Assembly (NCBI GenBank): GCA_964036275.1
Contig: OZ038435.1
Span: forward strand, 4,526,001-4,590,000
Direction: 5' to 3'
Length of the DNA: 64,000 nucleotides
Source of the DNA: Litoditis marina
Taxonomy: Eukaryota > Nematoda > Chromadorea > Rhabditida > Rhabditidae
Of the stretch, positions 35,174-45,881 are shown piece by piece (within the stretch, counting starts at the first letter, position 1; each line of letters begins with the position of its first letter). The notes under the pieces are model-generated. The model saw nothing but the letters and a program-made list of their open reading frames with translations. It ran no database searches and was not told where the DNA came from. Position numbers and translations under genes: made by a program.

Positions 35174-38100
35174 TTAGATTTCCATCAAATTATCTTCGAG
35201 ATTTGCCAGAAGTGGGTCGAATTTCTCGGTGGCTTTCTGTTTGACATCGTCGTAGAAACAGCGTTTCATGTCCTCGAACCTGAATGAAACACCAATTTCG
35301 AAAAAAAATATAACAATTATAATGATAGTTATAGTTTATTCACTAATTCTAATAATTATTCTACTTTTTCACTCATAGCTATTTCTACTTCGTTATCTAT
35401 TTCAGAAGTGCTATTTATCACGTGATTAATGAAGTCAACAGCTGTTTCTCACACGTGTCACGTGTTTTTTTCATTGTCACCCTGGTAGCATGATTGTTCT
35501 TGGAGAGTGTTCCTTATTTATGGGCAATTTCTTGAACCCAGTATTCTGCTAACCCTAGCAGTTAACCATTTACCGGGTTACCTGGTTAACTTCTTTGTTT
35601 GCCATGACAACCGAATTTTTTTCTCAGTCCACCTTGTAGAAAAGGGTTACAAGAGGGTTAACAAAAATGTTATTCGAAAGGGTTAGTACATGACCCGGTT
35701 AGGGTCACCTCATAGGGTTCACGCAATACCGGGTTCCTTGTGTAATTGACCCTTATTACGTACCTCTCAAAGCACGGCGCGTAACTGTAGTCAATTGGAG
35801 TGAACTTGTCCGGTCTCTGGTCGCAAAAAGTGAGACATTTCTCTCCAGCCGCACTCTGATCTACACCCCTCGAGGAACAACACTGGAATGGAATATTTTT
35901 TGGGTAGTTGTTCAAATACAGGCATTTTGTTGATTGTTTACTCTCTCATAGGTTTTGTCATTTTTTATTCTCGTTGTAGCTCATGTTTCTATCCGTTGAA
36001 ATAACTAAATTCTCTACACAGTCTGAATTGAAATAAAACAGAATTAGCAGTTGAGAGACCTTTTGCATTGGAAAAAATAAGAAAAAAGTAAGATAAAAAC
36101 AATTTTAACGGAATCTGAGTAAGCATGCCACAGCATCCCGGAACCCATTCTGCTCGCTTCACACACTTTATGTTATTCGTGATCCCGGTGGAATGTTAGT
36201 CAATTTCGTTGTCACGTGAATCATGTTAAACACAGCAGAACTCAGGAACGTGCAATGACAAAGTGCTCATAGCCTCATTAGAATGCTCACTTTACGTGAC
36301 TATTCAGTTTAATTCCAGTATAAGAGCAGAGAAAGAGCGTATGCTTCAGGAGACGCAAATTTGCATTAAAATGTCCAAAATGCTCATGAATACAGTGTTA
36401 GAAAGTCAAAATAAATACGTCTTCAGATCGAAAACCATGAAGATACCTGTCTATGATTCATTCCTTGCGCTGCGCAAAACTGCATCTCCGGCAGAAAATC
36501 GATAGGGCAGCTATGGGAGCGAGTGAACATATTTTCCATCTAAAATAAGTTATAAAAATCCTCCATTGAAATGTTGTCTGGGGCCGTATTCAGAGGTAAT
36601 TTCGACTGGCAGATCTCAACCTGCGTTTTCTTAAATGTATCGTATTTATCTTTCCGTATCTCGGTCCAAGTCTCGCAAGATAGTGCGCAAAACGGACACA
36701 GGATAGAATCGAAGCGTCAGGTTTCTACAAACGTACGTGCACTGTCGCCTGACTAGAAAAGATGAGATCGGCTGAAATAAAATAGTTTGTTTCTCCCCTG
36801 AGAAAATGTTTACCCCTTGGTCATATTCGTCGAATGTCTGTTTACGCCTTCGTGACTGATACTGTTCAGTGATTTTGCTTACTCAACACAAATTATAGTT
36901 GAAACTTCTCAGAACTCACCAATTTCTGATCGAACGTGTTGAAATGACATTCTTTCACACAAGCCGACGGCAACTGGCGCTCTTCGCAGCAATGATGGAA
37001 GAGATGATTCGGATTCTGAAAACAAACAGTCCTCGGTTAAATTAATCACAATAACCTGATGTTTGCAACCAAAAAGGGAATGAAATGCAGAAAATTTTTG
37101 ATTCTTTTCTGTAGAAGTTACATAGTCATTCATTCACCTCGTTCATCCTCTCATACTAATTTTATTTTTTTTGCAATCTAAACAGAATTTGGTAGTTCTA
37201 TAGGCTGTAGAAGTCGGTGAATTTCTGCCCGAACCGACTCTTTCCGGACCAATATCGAACAGATTCCCCCGAATCAGGTGGTTCTTTTCAGGACCGAACC
37301 AAATTTGAGCTGACAAGGTGGAACCAAACTAATGAATGCTAACTTCTTCGACCACGTAACGTTTCTTAGGGTTTGCTGCGGTTAACTGTCGGTTTGAGTA
37401 CGCAACTGATTTGGTTCAAATACCGAAACAACTGGTTCGGGAAGAAGCGGTTCGATTTTGGTTCGGGGAGAGTCGGTTCGGGAGGAAGTTCGCCGTAGAA
37501 GTTCAGGTTCACTTCGTTGTACTCATAATACCCATGGCGAGCGTAAGTGGAAAGTGAAACTTCACACAACTCAACTATTGATTGTTTTTTTTATCAGTTT
37601 TGAATTACCGTATATCGACTTTTGTTCTCGTCTGCCGCGTCAATGCTTGTTTTGTTCCACAGAGACAAGCCGTATACGGTATCTTCTTCCAGTTGTTTGA
37701 CGAAATTATCTCCGTTCTGAAAGGTGAAAGTGAAAACTTACAAGAAAAGAGTTAGTTTATATTTGTAGCAGATGGTTCATAGAAAAAAGCTTCTGTGTAA
37801 AATTATGTAAATCTGCTTTCTTTGTCCAAGTACAGGGTTATCTGAGTTTTAGTTTGATCTACATGTACATGATAGTTTTCGAATCCCAAAAAAAATTGGA
37901 GGAATCAAACTACAAACACAGTGGTTCTGCATAAGATTTACAGTATCGACCTGATCGAACTATATCTATGAAGTTTCATTGAAACATTTTTTGCCATGTT
38001 CACCGAACTACTCCTGAGCTGAGACAGGTATTCAATCATAACTAAAACCGTTAATCAATCAGAAATGAAACAGTTAATCAATCATTCATCAAAAAACGTA

Positions 38101-38504
38101 TTACCAGTGTCTTGGATGATTTCGCTCTTGCCTTGCTGCGACAGTATCCGCAGGCGCCGCTGGAGTAGCACTGAAATAAAATACCATTTTCAAAACTACG
38201 TTCTAGAAGTTGATGTCTATCCTGCAAAACATCCTTGTGGCATAGTGGAGCTAACTTGTTTTTACTTATAACACTAGAAAAAACTCACTACAATGCATCG
38301 TGAAGAAAATGGTAAAATTAACAGGTTGTTTTGGTTTTTCTTTTTTTCTCATAAGTTTGGGCATTTTTATAACTGGAAAAATACAGCTATATTATTGTCT
38401 ATCAGAAATAAATTCGTTTGTATGAAGTTCAACTTGGGAAGGTTAAAACCTACCGCATTTGCTGCAGCCAGCAAAGCACAAAGAAAATAGATTGTGGTAT
38501 TCAT
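35174..38504 (-). CDS. secreted DB-module cysteine-rich protein
   Basis: Exons in transcript order: 38504-38454, 38170-38105, 37716-37609, 37015-36920, 36539-36447, 35882-35764, 35279-35174 (TAA); phases match and give 212 residues. Exon 1 is a signal peptide (MNTTIYFLCALLAAANA). Exon 2 has a short Cys segment (CYSSGACGYC). The DB pattern begins in exon 4 (HHCCEERQLPSACVKECHF), continues through SHSCPIDFLPEMQFCAAQG in exon 5 and CCSSRGVD...KCLTFC in exon 6, and ends APCFERFEDMKRCF. The paired CC, the CAA-G-(N/D)H-CC step and the spacing fit the nematode DB family, whose role is unknown; members are extracellular. Introns hold a MITE and a long foldback. It is convergent with paralog B. Confidence 0.88.
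36191..36322 (+). mobile_element. MITE family A, copy 5
   Basis: About 132 bp (TGTTAGTCAATTTCGTTGTC at the left, TTTAATTCCAGTATA at the right), highly similar to the copy at 18844. It lies in a DB gene intron. Confidence 0.85.
37209..37490. mobile_element. long foldback element in DB gene intron
   Basis: Two arms of about 85 bp are inverted copies: GCCCGAACCGACTCTTTCCG near 37224 faces GGAGAGTCGGTTCGGGAGG near 37467-37486. Both arms also carry internal repeats of GAACCGA/CGAACC. The 3' neighbouring open frame on the minus strand reads through it but lacks an acceptor. Confidence 0.75.
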
Positions 38505-40065
38505 TATTTAGTCTAACTACTGATTTACTTCTTTTATATACGCCTCAGTTGACCAGATTTGCAATTGAACTGGCCTATACAAGTCACTACGACTACATAA
38601 TAACCTAATTACTTTGTCAAGTAGCGAACAAGGACATAATTTTCGGCCACACGTAACTTTACCAAAAACAAAACAGGTTTGGTGGTCAATTGAATGTGGA
38701 GCTTATTCGTTGAAACCAACAATTAGCTGTAATAAAAAGCTCACTTTTTTAAGACGATCACATTATCGGTCCTCAAAATAAGTGACAAAATGGAATTGAA
38801 CATAGCAGAATTATCTTGAAGTGAGAGATTCATTGCAACCCTAATAACTTCAAAACATACATGTGTGTAAAACATACATGTGTGTTACAATGAAACACTT
38901 ATCAAGCAGATACAGTATCTCACGAGCATCCACAATTTGTGGAACTTCCTTGAACTTTTAGTGAAAAGCGACAGGATCAAACTACAAACACAGCGGGATG
39001 AAGCAACTTACGCCGTATACGCTTGAATAAGAGCGAAGCCTATATTACTTTGTGCTAATACTCGAAATTTAATGCTTGAAGATTTTTACCTAGCTTCATC
39101 GAAGATTGTATAAATTCATTCACCAATTCGTGGTCTACTCTGCTGTGTTTGTAACGCGACCCCCCTCCGCGTTTTCAGAATAACTCACAATCTTTACTGG
39201 TCAAACTTTTGGTGCTTAATTTTTTCTCAAAAGTCACACAAAGACATTGTCTAGCTATAAAGTTCATATCTCCATTCCATCAGTTACACTGTGTAAGAAG
39301 AGGTTCCACTAACTTTGTTCCAGTTTTTCGAGTTTTGTGCTTTGATTGACATTTTAATTCATTTTCTGTGTTTTTGTCACTTTCTCATCCTCGTTCAACT
39401 TCTGTCCATAAACAACAACACTTTTTCAGATCGATTTATGTTAGTTACGCGATTGTACACAGCGAATTCAAACATTGAACAAGGACTATACTGACATTTG
39501 CCAGTTCATTATTAGGTAAAAATGCAATATTTCCTAAACTCATCAAAAACGATGAACAAAAGCTTGTAGACTACCAAAACAACATCAAACTATGACTCTA
39601 GTTCCAGGTATATCACATAAAGCAGAAAACGTAAGTGAATGAATCAAATTGATAGTGAACAAATATGAATGTTTCCAAAATAATACAAACAGTGTTGAAT
39701 TCTGAAATTCAAGAATCTACGAACCAAACTCTATGGAATAAATACTCGTCAGTTCACAACAGCGTGAGCGGCAACCTCTGAGAAAATCAATACCTTTCAT
39801 TAATCGATATTCAAGTATTGATTTTCACACTCAGAGATTGCCATCACTATACAGAAAGGCATACGACTATGTCGCGGGTCTACACGTGATATCACAAGGT
39901 CCGAGACAATGAAAACGTGAGGAACTTTACAAAAGTCTATAGTATAGTATAGGAAATAGTCACGTGAAACGTGAACAAACAAACATCTGCACGTTCTAAA
40001 ATTATGCTGTGTTTGTCACGTTTCACGTGACTGTTCGAATAGAAAATGCTATGATTTGTACTTGT
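38505..40065. other. DB gene promoter and intergenic DNA
   Basis: It holds the probable TATA box of the DB gene at 38531 and the 3' flank of the kinase gene. A GATCAAACTACAAACACAG motif lies at 38975. Family A-like fragments with CACGTG occur near 39955-40040. No coding sequence is supported. Confidence 0.5.
38531..38540 (-). promoter_or_regulatory. TATA box of DB-module gene
   Basis: TATATAAAAG on the minus strand, 27-36 bp upstream of the start codon. With usual spacing, transcription would begin only a few bases before the ATG, so the leader would be extremely short unless the RNA is trans-spliced. Confidence 0.5.
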
Positions 40066-43000
40066 TCAAGCAAACGGGGACAGTTCCACTTTTCGGAGCC
40101 GTTCCCGGCTCATGGCTCGTCGCAGCGCCGTCAGAACCGTGGAGTTTGGCTGACGCTGCGTGCCGCGCCGCGTTGGTTTCAGCTGCGCGTTCGCCGTTTC
40201 TTGCGTGACGGACTTCGTTTTCGACGACTGTACCACGGCTTTCAGTTCGAGCGACGACGGACCGACGCACAGAGATGTTTTCGAAAACCGGGCCGGGGCG
40301 GCGGGCGCGTGATGCGGTATCTGAAAACATTGATTTATGAGAGAGACAAGGAGAGAGGTGAGATGAGAAAATAAAAAAGAGAGAGATAGGGAGATATCTC
40401 GTTCAGTCCGATCAACTTACGGTAGTACCTGTCATTTACCGTACATTTCTTGGGTGTGGAATTCTTTCAAAGTTTGTATTCGGAAACACTAAAAACGTAG
40501 GAGTGGGGAAGAAAGTCGCAAAGTTTTTCACTGAGATCACCAATCTTGAGTATGAATCATATCTTTTTTATAAATATTCAATTAATACAAAGTACTGTTG
40601 TTTGGTACTCACCGTTTTTGTAGCTATACTGGATGCACACGAGCCGACGCCGCTCTCGTCCTCACTCGTTTCGCCTTCGAGTTCTTGGCGTTCCTTGTCG
40701 GAATCGTCAGTTAACTCTTCAAGCTCTTCGCTGTGCTCTGAAAAAGTGTTTCATAAATAAAACTGTTGTAAATAGTTTTCTCTTTATTGAAAATGTTTAT
40801 GTGGTTTTTAGTATATTCGAAATTCAATCAATAGGTTTGTTTACAACAAATGTGGGGGATAAGCCTGAACGTAGGACAGTATATTTCAAGCTGTCAAGAT
40901 TAGCTGTAGTACACGCCAGCACTTATCTGATGTGCACCCTTGACAACATTGAGGAAGTGTTTCTCGGTTTCTAATGTCTTGTAAAACATCATTGCACTTC
41001 CGTGTTTACTTGATTCGTGCTATTTTTGTCTTTGAAGCAGACCGTGTTTTTTTCACAGTTAACGATGGACGGCAGACGTGACAAAGATCGGCTATTTCAA
41101 TCGAAAACATGTTGTGAGTATAGCTCTCGTCATTTCAAGTGGACTCATTCGATGTTAGATAACAAAGTCATGCCAAAAGATTGGTTTTGCGTTTGAATAC
41201 CATATCTTCCGCGCTCACAAGCGCGTGAAAAGAAAAAAAAAACGTGAGAAATAAAGTTATAATTGAGAAGGTGCAATAATAAAGTGCACGACCACATTGT
41301 TTCACGTTCACGTTCCACGTAACTTTTTAATATTCAAATCACTTCTAGTGAATACCAACCTTTGGGCTGTTCTCTCTGCTCCTGGCTACTGGTACTACTT
41401 GTACTGGTTTTACGAGTAGTGGCACTCAATTCGTCCCATTCGGGAACGGCTGTTTTCGTCCACACGTGGTTCAGAATATCTTCCAACGTACACCGCGAAA
41501 ACGGGTCAAACGCTAAACACCGGGCTATCAGGTCGCGGGCTTCTGGAAAGGTCGTTGGATTAATAAAGAAGTTTCAGTTCAATGATAGTGACTAGATACT
41601 ATTATTCAAACTCAAATTCACGAGGAACGTGTCAACACATAACGTATCACGTGTTTAAGTGTCCCTAAAGAAAGCTGGGAAAATATTAACGTGTTCTCTC
41701 ACCTGCGGACACGGGCACGTAGAAGGGGAGTGGTCCCAAAAGATGGGCGGTACAAATGTCCTTCTCGTTTCGGAAGGGCAGGCGACCGTTGAGGGCGTTG
41801 TACAGGAGAACTCCCAGTGACCAGACGGCTGCCTCTTTGCCCAAATACAAGGAATGGAGGAACCACTCGGGTGGACAGTACAGACGAGTACCTGGAAAAT
41901 CTGCATTTAGAAAGATAGAAAAATATATATTAAAAACGTGCAATCAGAAATTACACATTTTTCATGTTATTTCTTCGCTTTACGTGATATATTCTTCTGG
42001 TATCAGTAAAGAACCCAAGTTTGAAATACAATAGTGCCCACTAGCATTACAATGAGCTTAGTGACAAATTTAGAAATTTTCGGGTAACTGTCCAATAATG
42101 ATGACTAATTGATAGAAAGAACCCCTTCGCCATGATCAATAAAGTTGCGTGACAATAAAGAATAGCTTCTTTCTCCCGTCCTTCCGTCCCTATCATTGCC
42201 TGCCCCGTTGCGGTCATAAAATGTTTGATTCAGTTTACAGCGCGAGGTTTTTTCTTGAGATTGATTGGTCTCACAAAGTACGCTACAGAACCAAAGTAAT
42301 TTTGGTACAGTTACTGGAGGTAAGTCAAGTAATTACGTGGCGTGAATATATTGAAAAGCAGTATAGAACGTGTTTACTTTATGTGAGTTTGTCGTAAACA
42401 TTGGTGTTTACTCCACGTGTGTTTGCTGCAAACTTATAGTTCGCACATTTCCCAACTGGACTTGGGCAGCTTGCCAATGAAATTTCAAAGAAGTTTTTGA
42501 ACATGTTGAAATACTTCAAAACAATAGAAATTTATAAGAAGGGTTCTTCCCCTTTGCTATAATTCGTATTCAAAGAAACTTTCAGCAGAATATTTGTTAT
42601 GTCTATATAACAGTCTTCCGAAGTTCTTTGGCACGCTGCCAACGAGTCCAGTTGGGAAATGTGAGCACTATACTAAACCTCATTCTTGAACAGCACAATG
42701 AGAAGCCTATTTTTAAATTATGATAAAACCCCTCCTTTTGGGCCGTGAATTTTTAATGATTTGTTTCCCTTCCATGTCATGCTTATACTTGATGGAGATG
42801 TGTGATTGATAAGGCTGCGTCAGATTTGAGCGGTCAAATTGTGCTACTCCAGTACCAGAACTGGTTTTTTATCTAATCTTTAAACAAACTTTCACGTGAT
42901 GATAGTGAATTGGGTGTATCACGCATGCAAAAAGAAGAAGAATTAAAGGCAAGTCAATGTGTCTTCATACATTACAAAAGGTAAATTCATTAGGTTTGTC

Positions 43001-45881
43001 TACACAGTTATCAGAATTCAAATTTTGCTCAAATGGGAATCGAACCAACGGCATAATTTTGACAGGCGCAAATACTAACCGCTACGACGCCGAGCCAATC
43101 AGAATATGAGTTTCTATCATTAATAAATTGGAGCGTAAAATGTTCGTCCGCGTTTTGGGCTTTGAATGTGAATCACTCATGTCATATAGCATTAGCCGTT
43201 CTGGGAAAAGGGAAAAATCAGCTCAGTTCGCAAAATAATTCGCGAAACAATCCAATCATATACGAATTAGTGAACATGACGTGGTGTCACATAGCATCAA
43301 TCTGATAGATTTCTTATTTAAGAGATTCACCGATCAATTAGGCATGCCTTTCAGTAGTCACGCAGAAAAAACACCAGAAATTATAAACATTACAAGCGTT
43401 CATGCTCATGGATGTTTTCGGGCACTTCAAATGATCCCTGTTCATCAGTTTTCACAATTGTCAGGTGTCTATATCCCAAAGTAATCAAATAGTTTGATGA
43501 ATGCAGAAACACAGTACTGTGAGCTAGAGCTGAACAATGAGGCTGTTCGCCTAAAATTCAAGTTTTTTGGTTCACGTATTTCAATTTGAGAAGTACTCAC
43601 AGATTCGTCTAATATCACAACAACATATCATTGTTGCACGTAATTCGAGTGCACGTAAACTCAAGTCACGAGTACAACTCAGAATTGAGCCAATTACCAT
43701 TACTCAGTTCAAAACACGCGGCAAATTGGCCGAACAGTATCGCGGAAGGTTCTGTTAACAACAGGGCGCGCGACTTTTCATCAACACCATGTGAGAGAGA
43801 CGGCGATCTCTGACGTCACAGTCTTTGTTCTTCGGAAGTTCGAAGACGGGATCAACACCAAGTTAGGGGGGATATCCTAGTCATGTTATTGTTTTTTTTC
43901 TAGTGCGAGTACCACTGTCATGTTATTGATTTGTGGTTTGTAGTGTGAATTATCGTTTCGTTATAAATCCTATAACACGTAAGACGTAAAATGCTCACCT
44001 TGGAAGTCGGTGTAGTGCGATTTTCGCAAAATGGTAGAAGCTCCAAAATCAATAAGCTTCGTTTCACCGGTAATCAAATCGATGACCACATTTTCATCCT
44101 GAAAACACACATATGTAAGATTATTGATTTTGTTCATGAGCGTTACTGATTTATTATATACTACTACTATGGGTTTACTACTTTCAGGTTCATTTTTGTA
44201 TATACAAATGTTGAGCATTAATAGTCGGAATGCCCTGCAAATGACTATTCAACATTTATCGAGTAGGAAAACTGTTTTTTGTTGCTGCAACTCACCTTCA
44301 AGTCGCGATGAAGAACTTTTTTCTGTGAGCACTCGTAGATGGTTTGAACGACTTGTCGGAAAAGGAATCGTGCCATCTGAAGTTAAAGTTATGAATGAGG
44401 ACAAAAAGGCACAACAAATTATAATCCGCTAGAATCTGTTAATACATTTTTCTTGTTCTGATCACAGCATGCGCATTTCAGAGTGAGAGTTGATCAAATC
44501 AAGCTGTTTTGGTTTTCATATCGAGAATAAGTGAATTTAAAGTGAATGAAAGAGAGACTCAAACCATATCATGTTTCACGCAAGTTCGCATTTCACTAGC
44601 AGTAGAATTCAAATTTACCTCCTCGTCCAACTTTTGTTGTCCCTTTATAAAGTCGAACATGTCGACACAGGGGGAAGGGCGCTCCATTACGATCAGGTAT
44701 CCCTCGGGGATACTGTACCAATCTAGTAGTCGAATCACGCCTAAATGTACCAAACTACATAAAACGTGCAACTAACTTTCTTTTCAGACGAAAATTGACG
44801 TTTTTGACTAAAACTCAATGTTTTCTTGGCACAAATAACACAAAACAACCGATAGAGCGATTCCAACTGAAAACGAATGTTGATAACCAGAAATTAACTT
44901 TTTGTAAAACCAACCTTTAACTTTCGCACACTTGGCCAGCATACAAATCTCCATTGGAACTTGCTCATCGTTAATCTGAAATTTACGTATTGAAACTTTA
45001 AATGAACTGTTTGAGAGAAAACACGTGACAAGCACGTGACAAGTCGATTTTTCTCGATTTTTCGATAAATAAGTTTGTGATAGGATAGAATTTTTTCTCT
45101 TGCTTTTGTCCGTGCATAACCATAGTTCTCAAATTCGAAGTGTGTTTACTGTCAAAAGCAGCATGCGCCTAGATAAGAATTTCGCAACATGTTTGTAGTA
45201 AAATCAGGTAGGAAAGGTGAAAAACAAGCGTTGAAGATGAGAAGACACAACAAGTTGATTGGAACAAAGTTGAATTTCTCTTGGGTGCAATGTTTTTTTC
45301 CCTAAATATGAAGTAATGGACTAATGTGAACATATATATACATTCACAAAAAGATGATGTTAAGTTATAAAAACGTACCTTCCCCCATTCTCTAACTGAG
45401 CGTCTGTCAATAAACTTGACGGCGACTGGGAGTTCATCTTGGATTCTGATGGCACGGTAGACGATGCCGAAACCACCCCGTCCCAGCTCGCCCTTCAACT
45501 TGTAGTTTTTCTTGAACTTGGAAAAACCTCGGCCTGAAATGTCGATATTAAAAATACACGAAGAAATAGTAGAAATCTCGCGAAATTTGTGCAAAACGTA
45601 AATTTCACGTGATAGAGACGTGAAGGCTTTGATGTTCTACGGCTCCCGCCAATACAATAGATGGCCATTACAGGGGTCTCTGTTATAAGAAAACTTTTGT
45701 CCAAATGTGAAGTTCATAACGTGTCGCGAACACCGTAGAAAGTGAGGAATTTGGCACGGGAAAGTATGACGAGCTGTTGTCAGGAGTACTCACTCGATTC
45801 GCCGTTGAGTAGTAATTTGAGGTTGAATAGCTGGAAGCTGGCCAACTTTTTCACTTTCTTCGCAAATACTGGCAGCGTCAT
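40066..45881 (-). CDS. PIM: PIM/PRK family serine/threonine kinase
   Basis: Exons in transcript order: 45881-45794, 45533-45379, 44975-44915, 44740-44619, 44376-44296, 44098-43999, 41891-41703, 41542-41360, 40737-40613, 40320-40066 (TGA); all phases match, 452 residues. Glycine loop GRGGFG (48-52), Lys69 in VAVKF, Glu90 in VPMEI, the PIM-type hinge ERPSP with Pro123, HRDLK with Asp167, DFG Asp186, YCPPEW, and [12 protein letters not shown] as in vertebrate PIM. Asp167 and Asp186 fall at the same numbers as in human PIM1, supporting the ATG at 45881. PIM kinases are constitutively active in the cytosol and nucleus and phosphorylate basic Ser/Thr motifs. The C-terminal 145 residues hold a Ser/Thr tract, an acidic stretch and a basic tail. 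Relatives in C. elegans are prk-1 and prk-2. Confidence 0.95.
42439..42668. mobile_element. foldback element in kinase intron, 230 bp
   Basis: The left arm CGCACATTTCCCAACTGGAC and right arm GTCCAGTTGGGAAATGTGAG are inverted copies, and the similarity extends inward (GGCAGCTTGCC against GGCACGCTGCC). It lies in the 2.1-kb intron between the kinase exons at 41891 and 43999. Confidence 0.8.
43024..43098 (-). tRNA. tRNA-like sequence, probably a pseudogene
   Basis: 75 nt with tRNA features: acceptor arms TTGGCTC and GAGCAAA pair at six of seven positions, a D-arm reads GTAGCGGTTAGTA and a T-arm reads GTTGGTTCGATTCCCAT. The anticodon arm (ATTTG, CGCCTGT, CAAAA) has a seven-base loop but no T at position 33, and one stem pair is broken. 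The CCTGTCA string recalls tRNA-Asp. It lies in a kinase intron; a decayed tRNA or SINE head is more likely than a working tRNA. Confidence 0.4.

Noticed and set aside
36571..36756. Possible DB exon between 36539 and 36920 (minus)
   Set aside because: The DB cysteine spacing is complete when exons 36920-37015 and 36447-36539 join directly, and no good donor exists.
37366..37569. Minus-strand frame with repeated Pro/Glu words as an extra DB exon
   Set aside because: The words come from the foldback element, no acceptor precedes it, and the flanking DB exons already join in phase 0.
40009..40374. Arg-rich 121-codon plus-strand frame
   Set aside because: It is a shadow of the last kinase exon (40066-40320, minus strand) in a GC-rich stretch.
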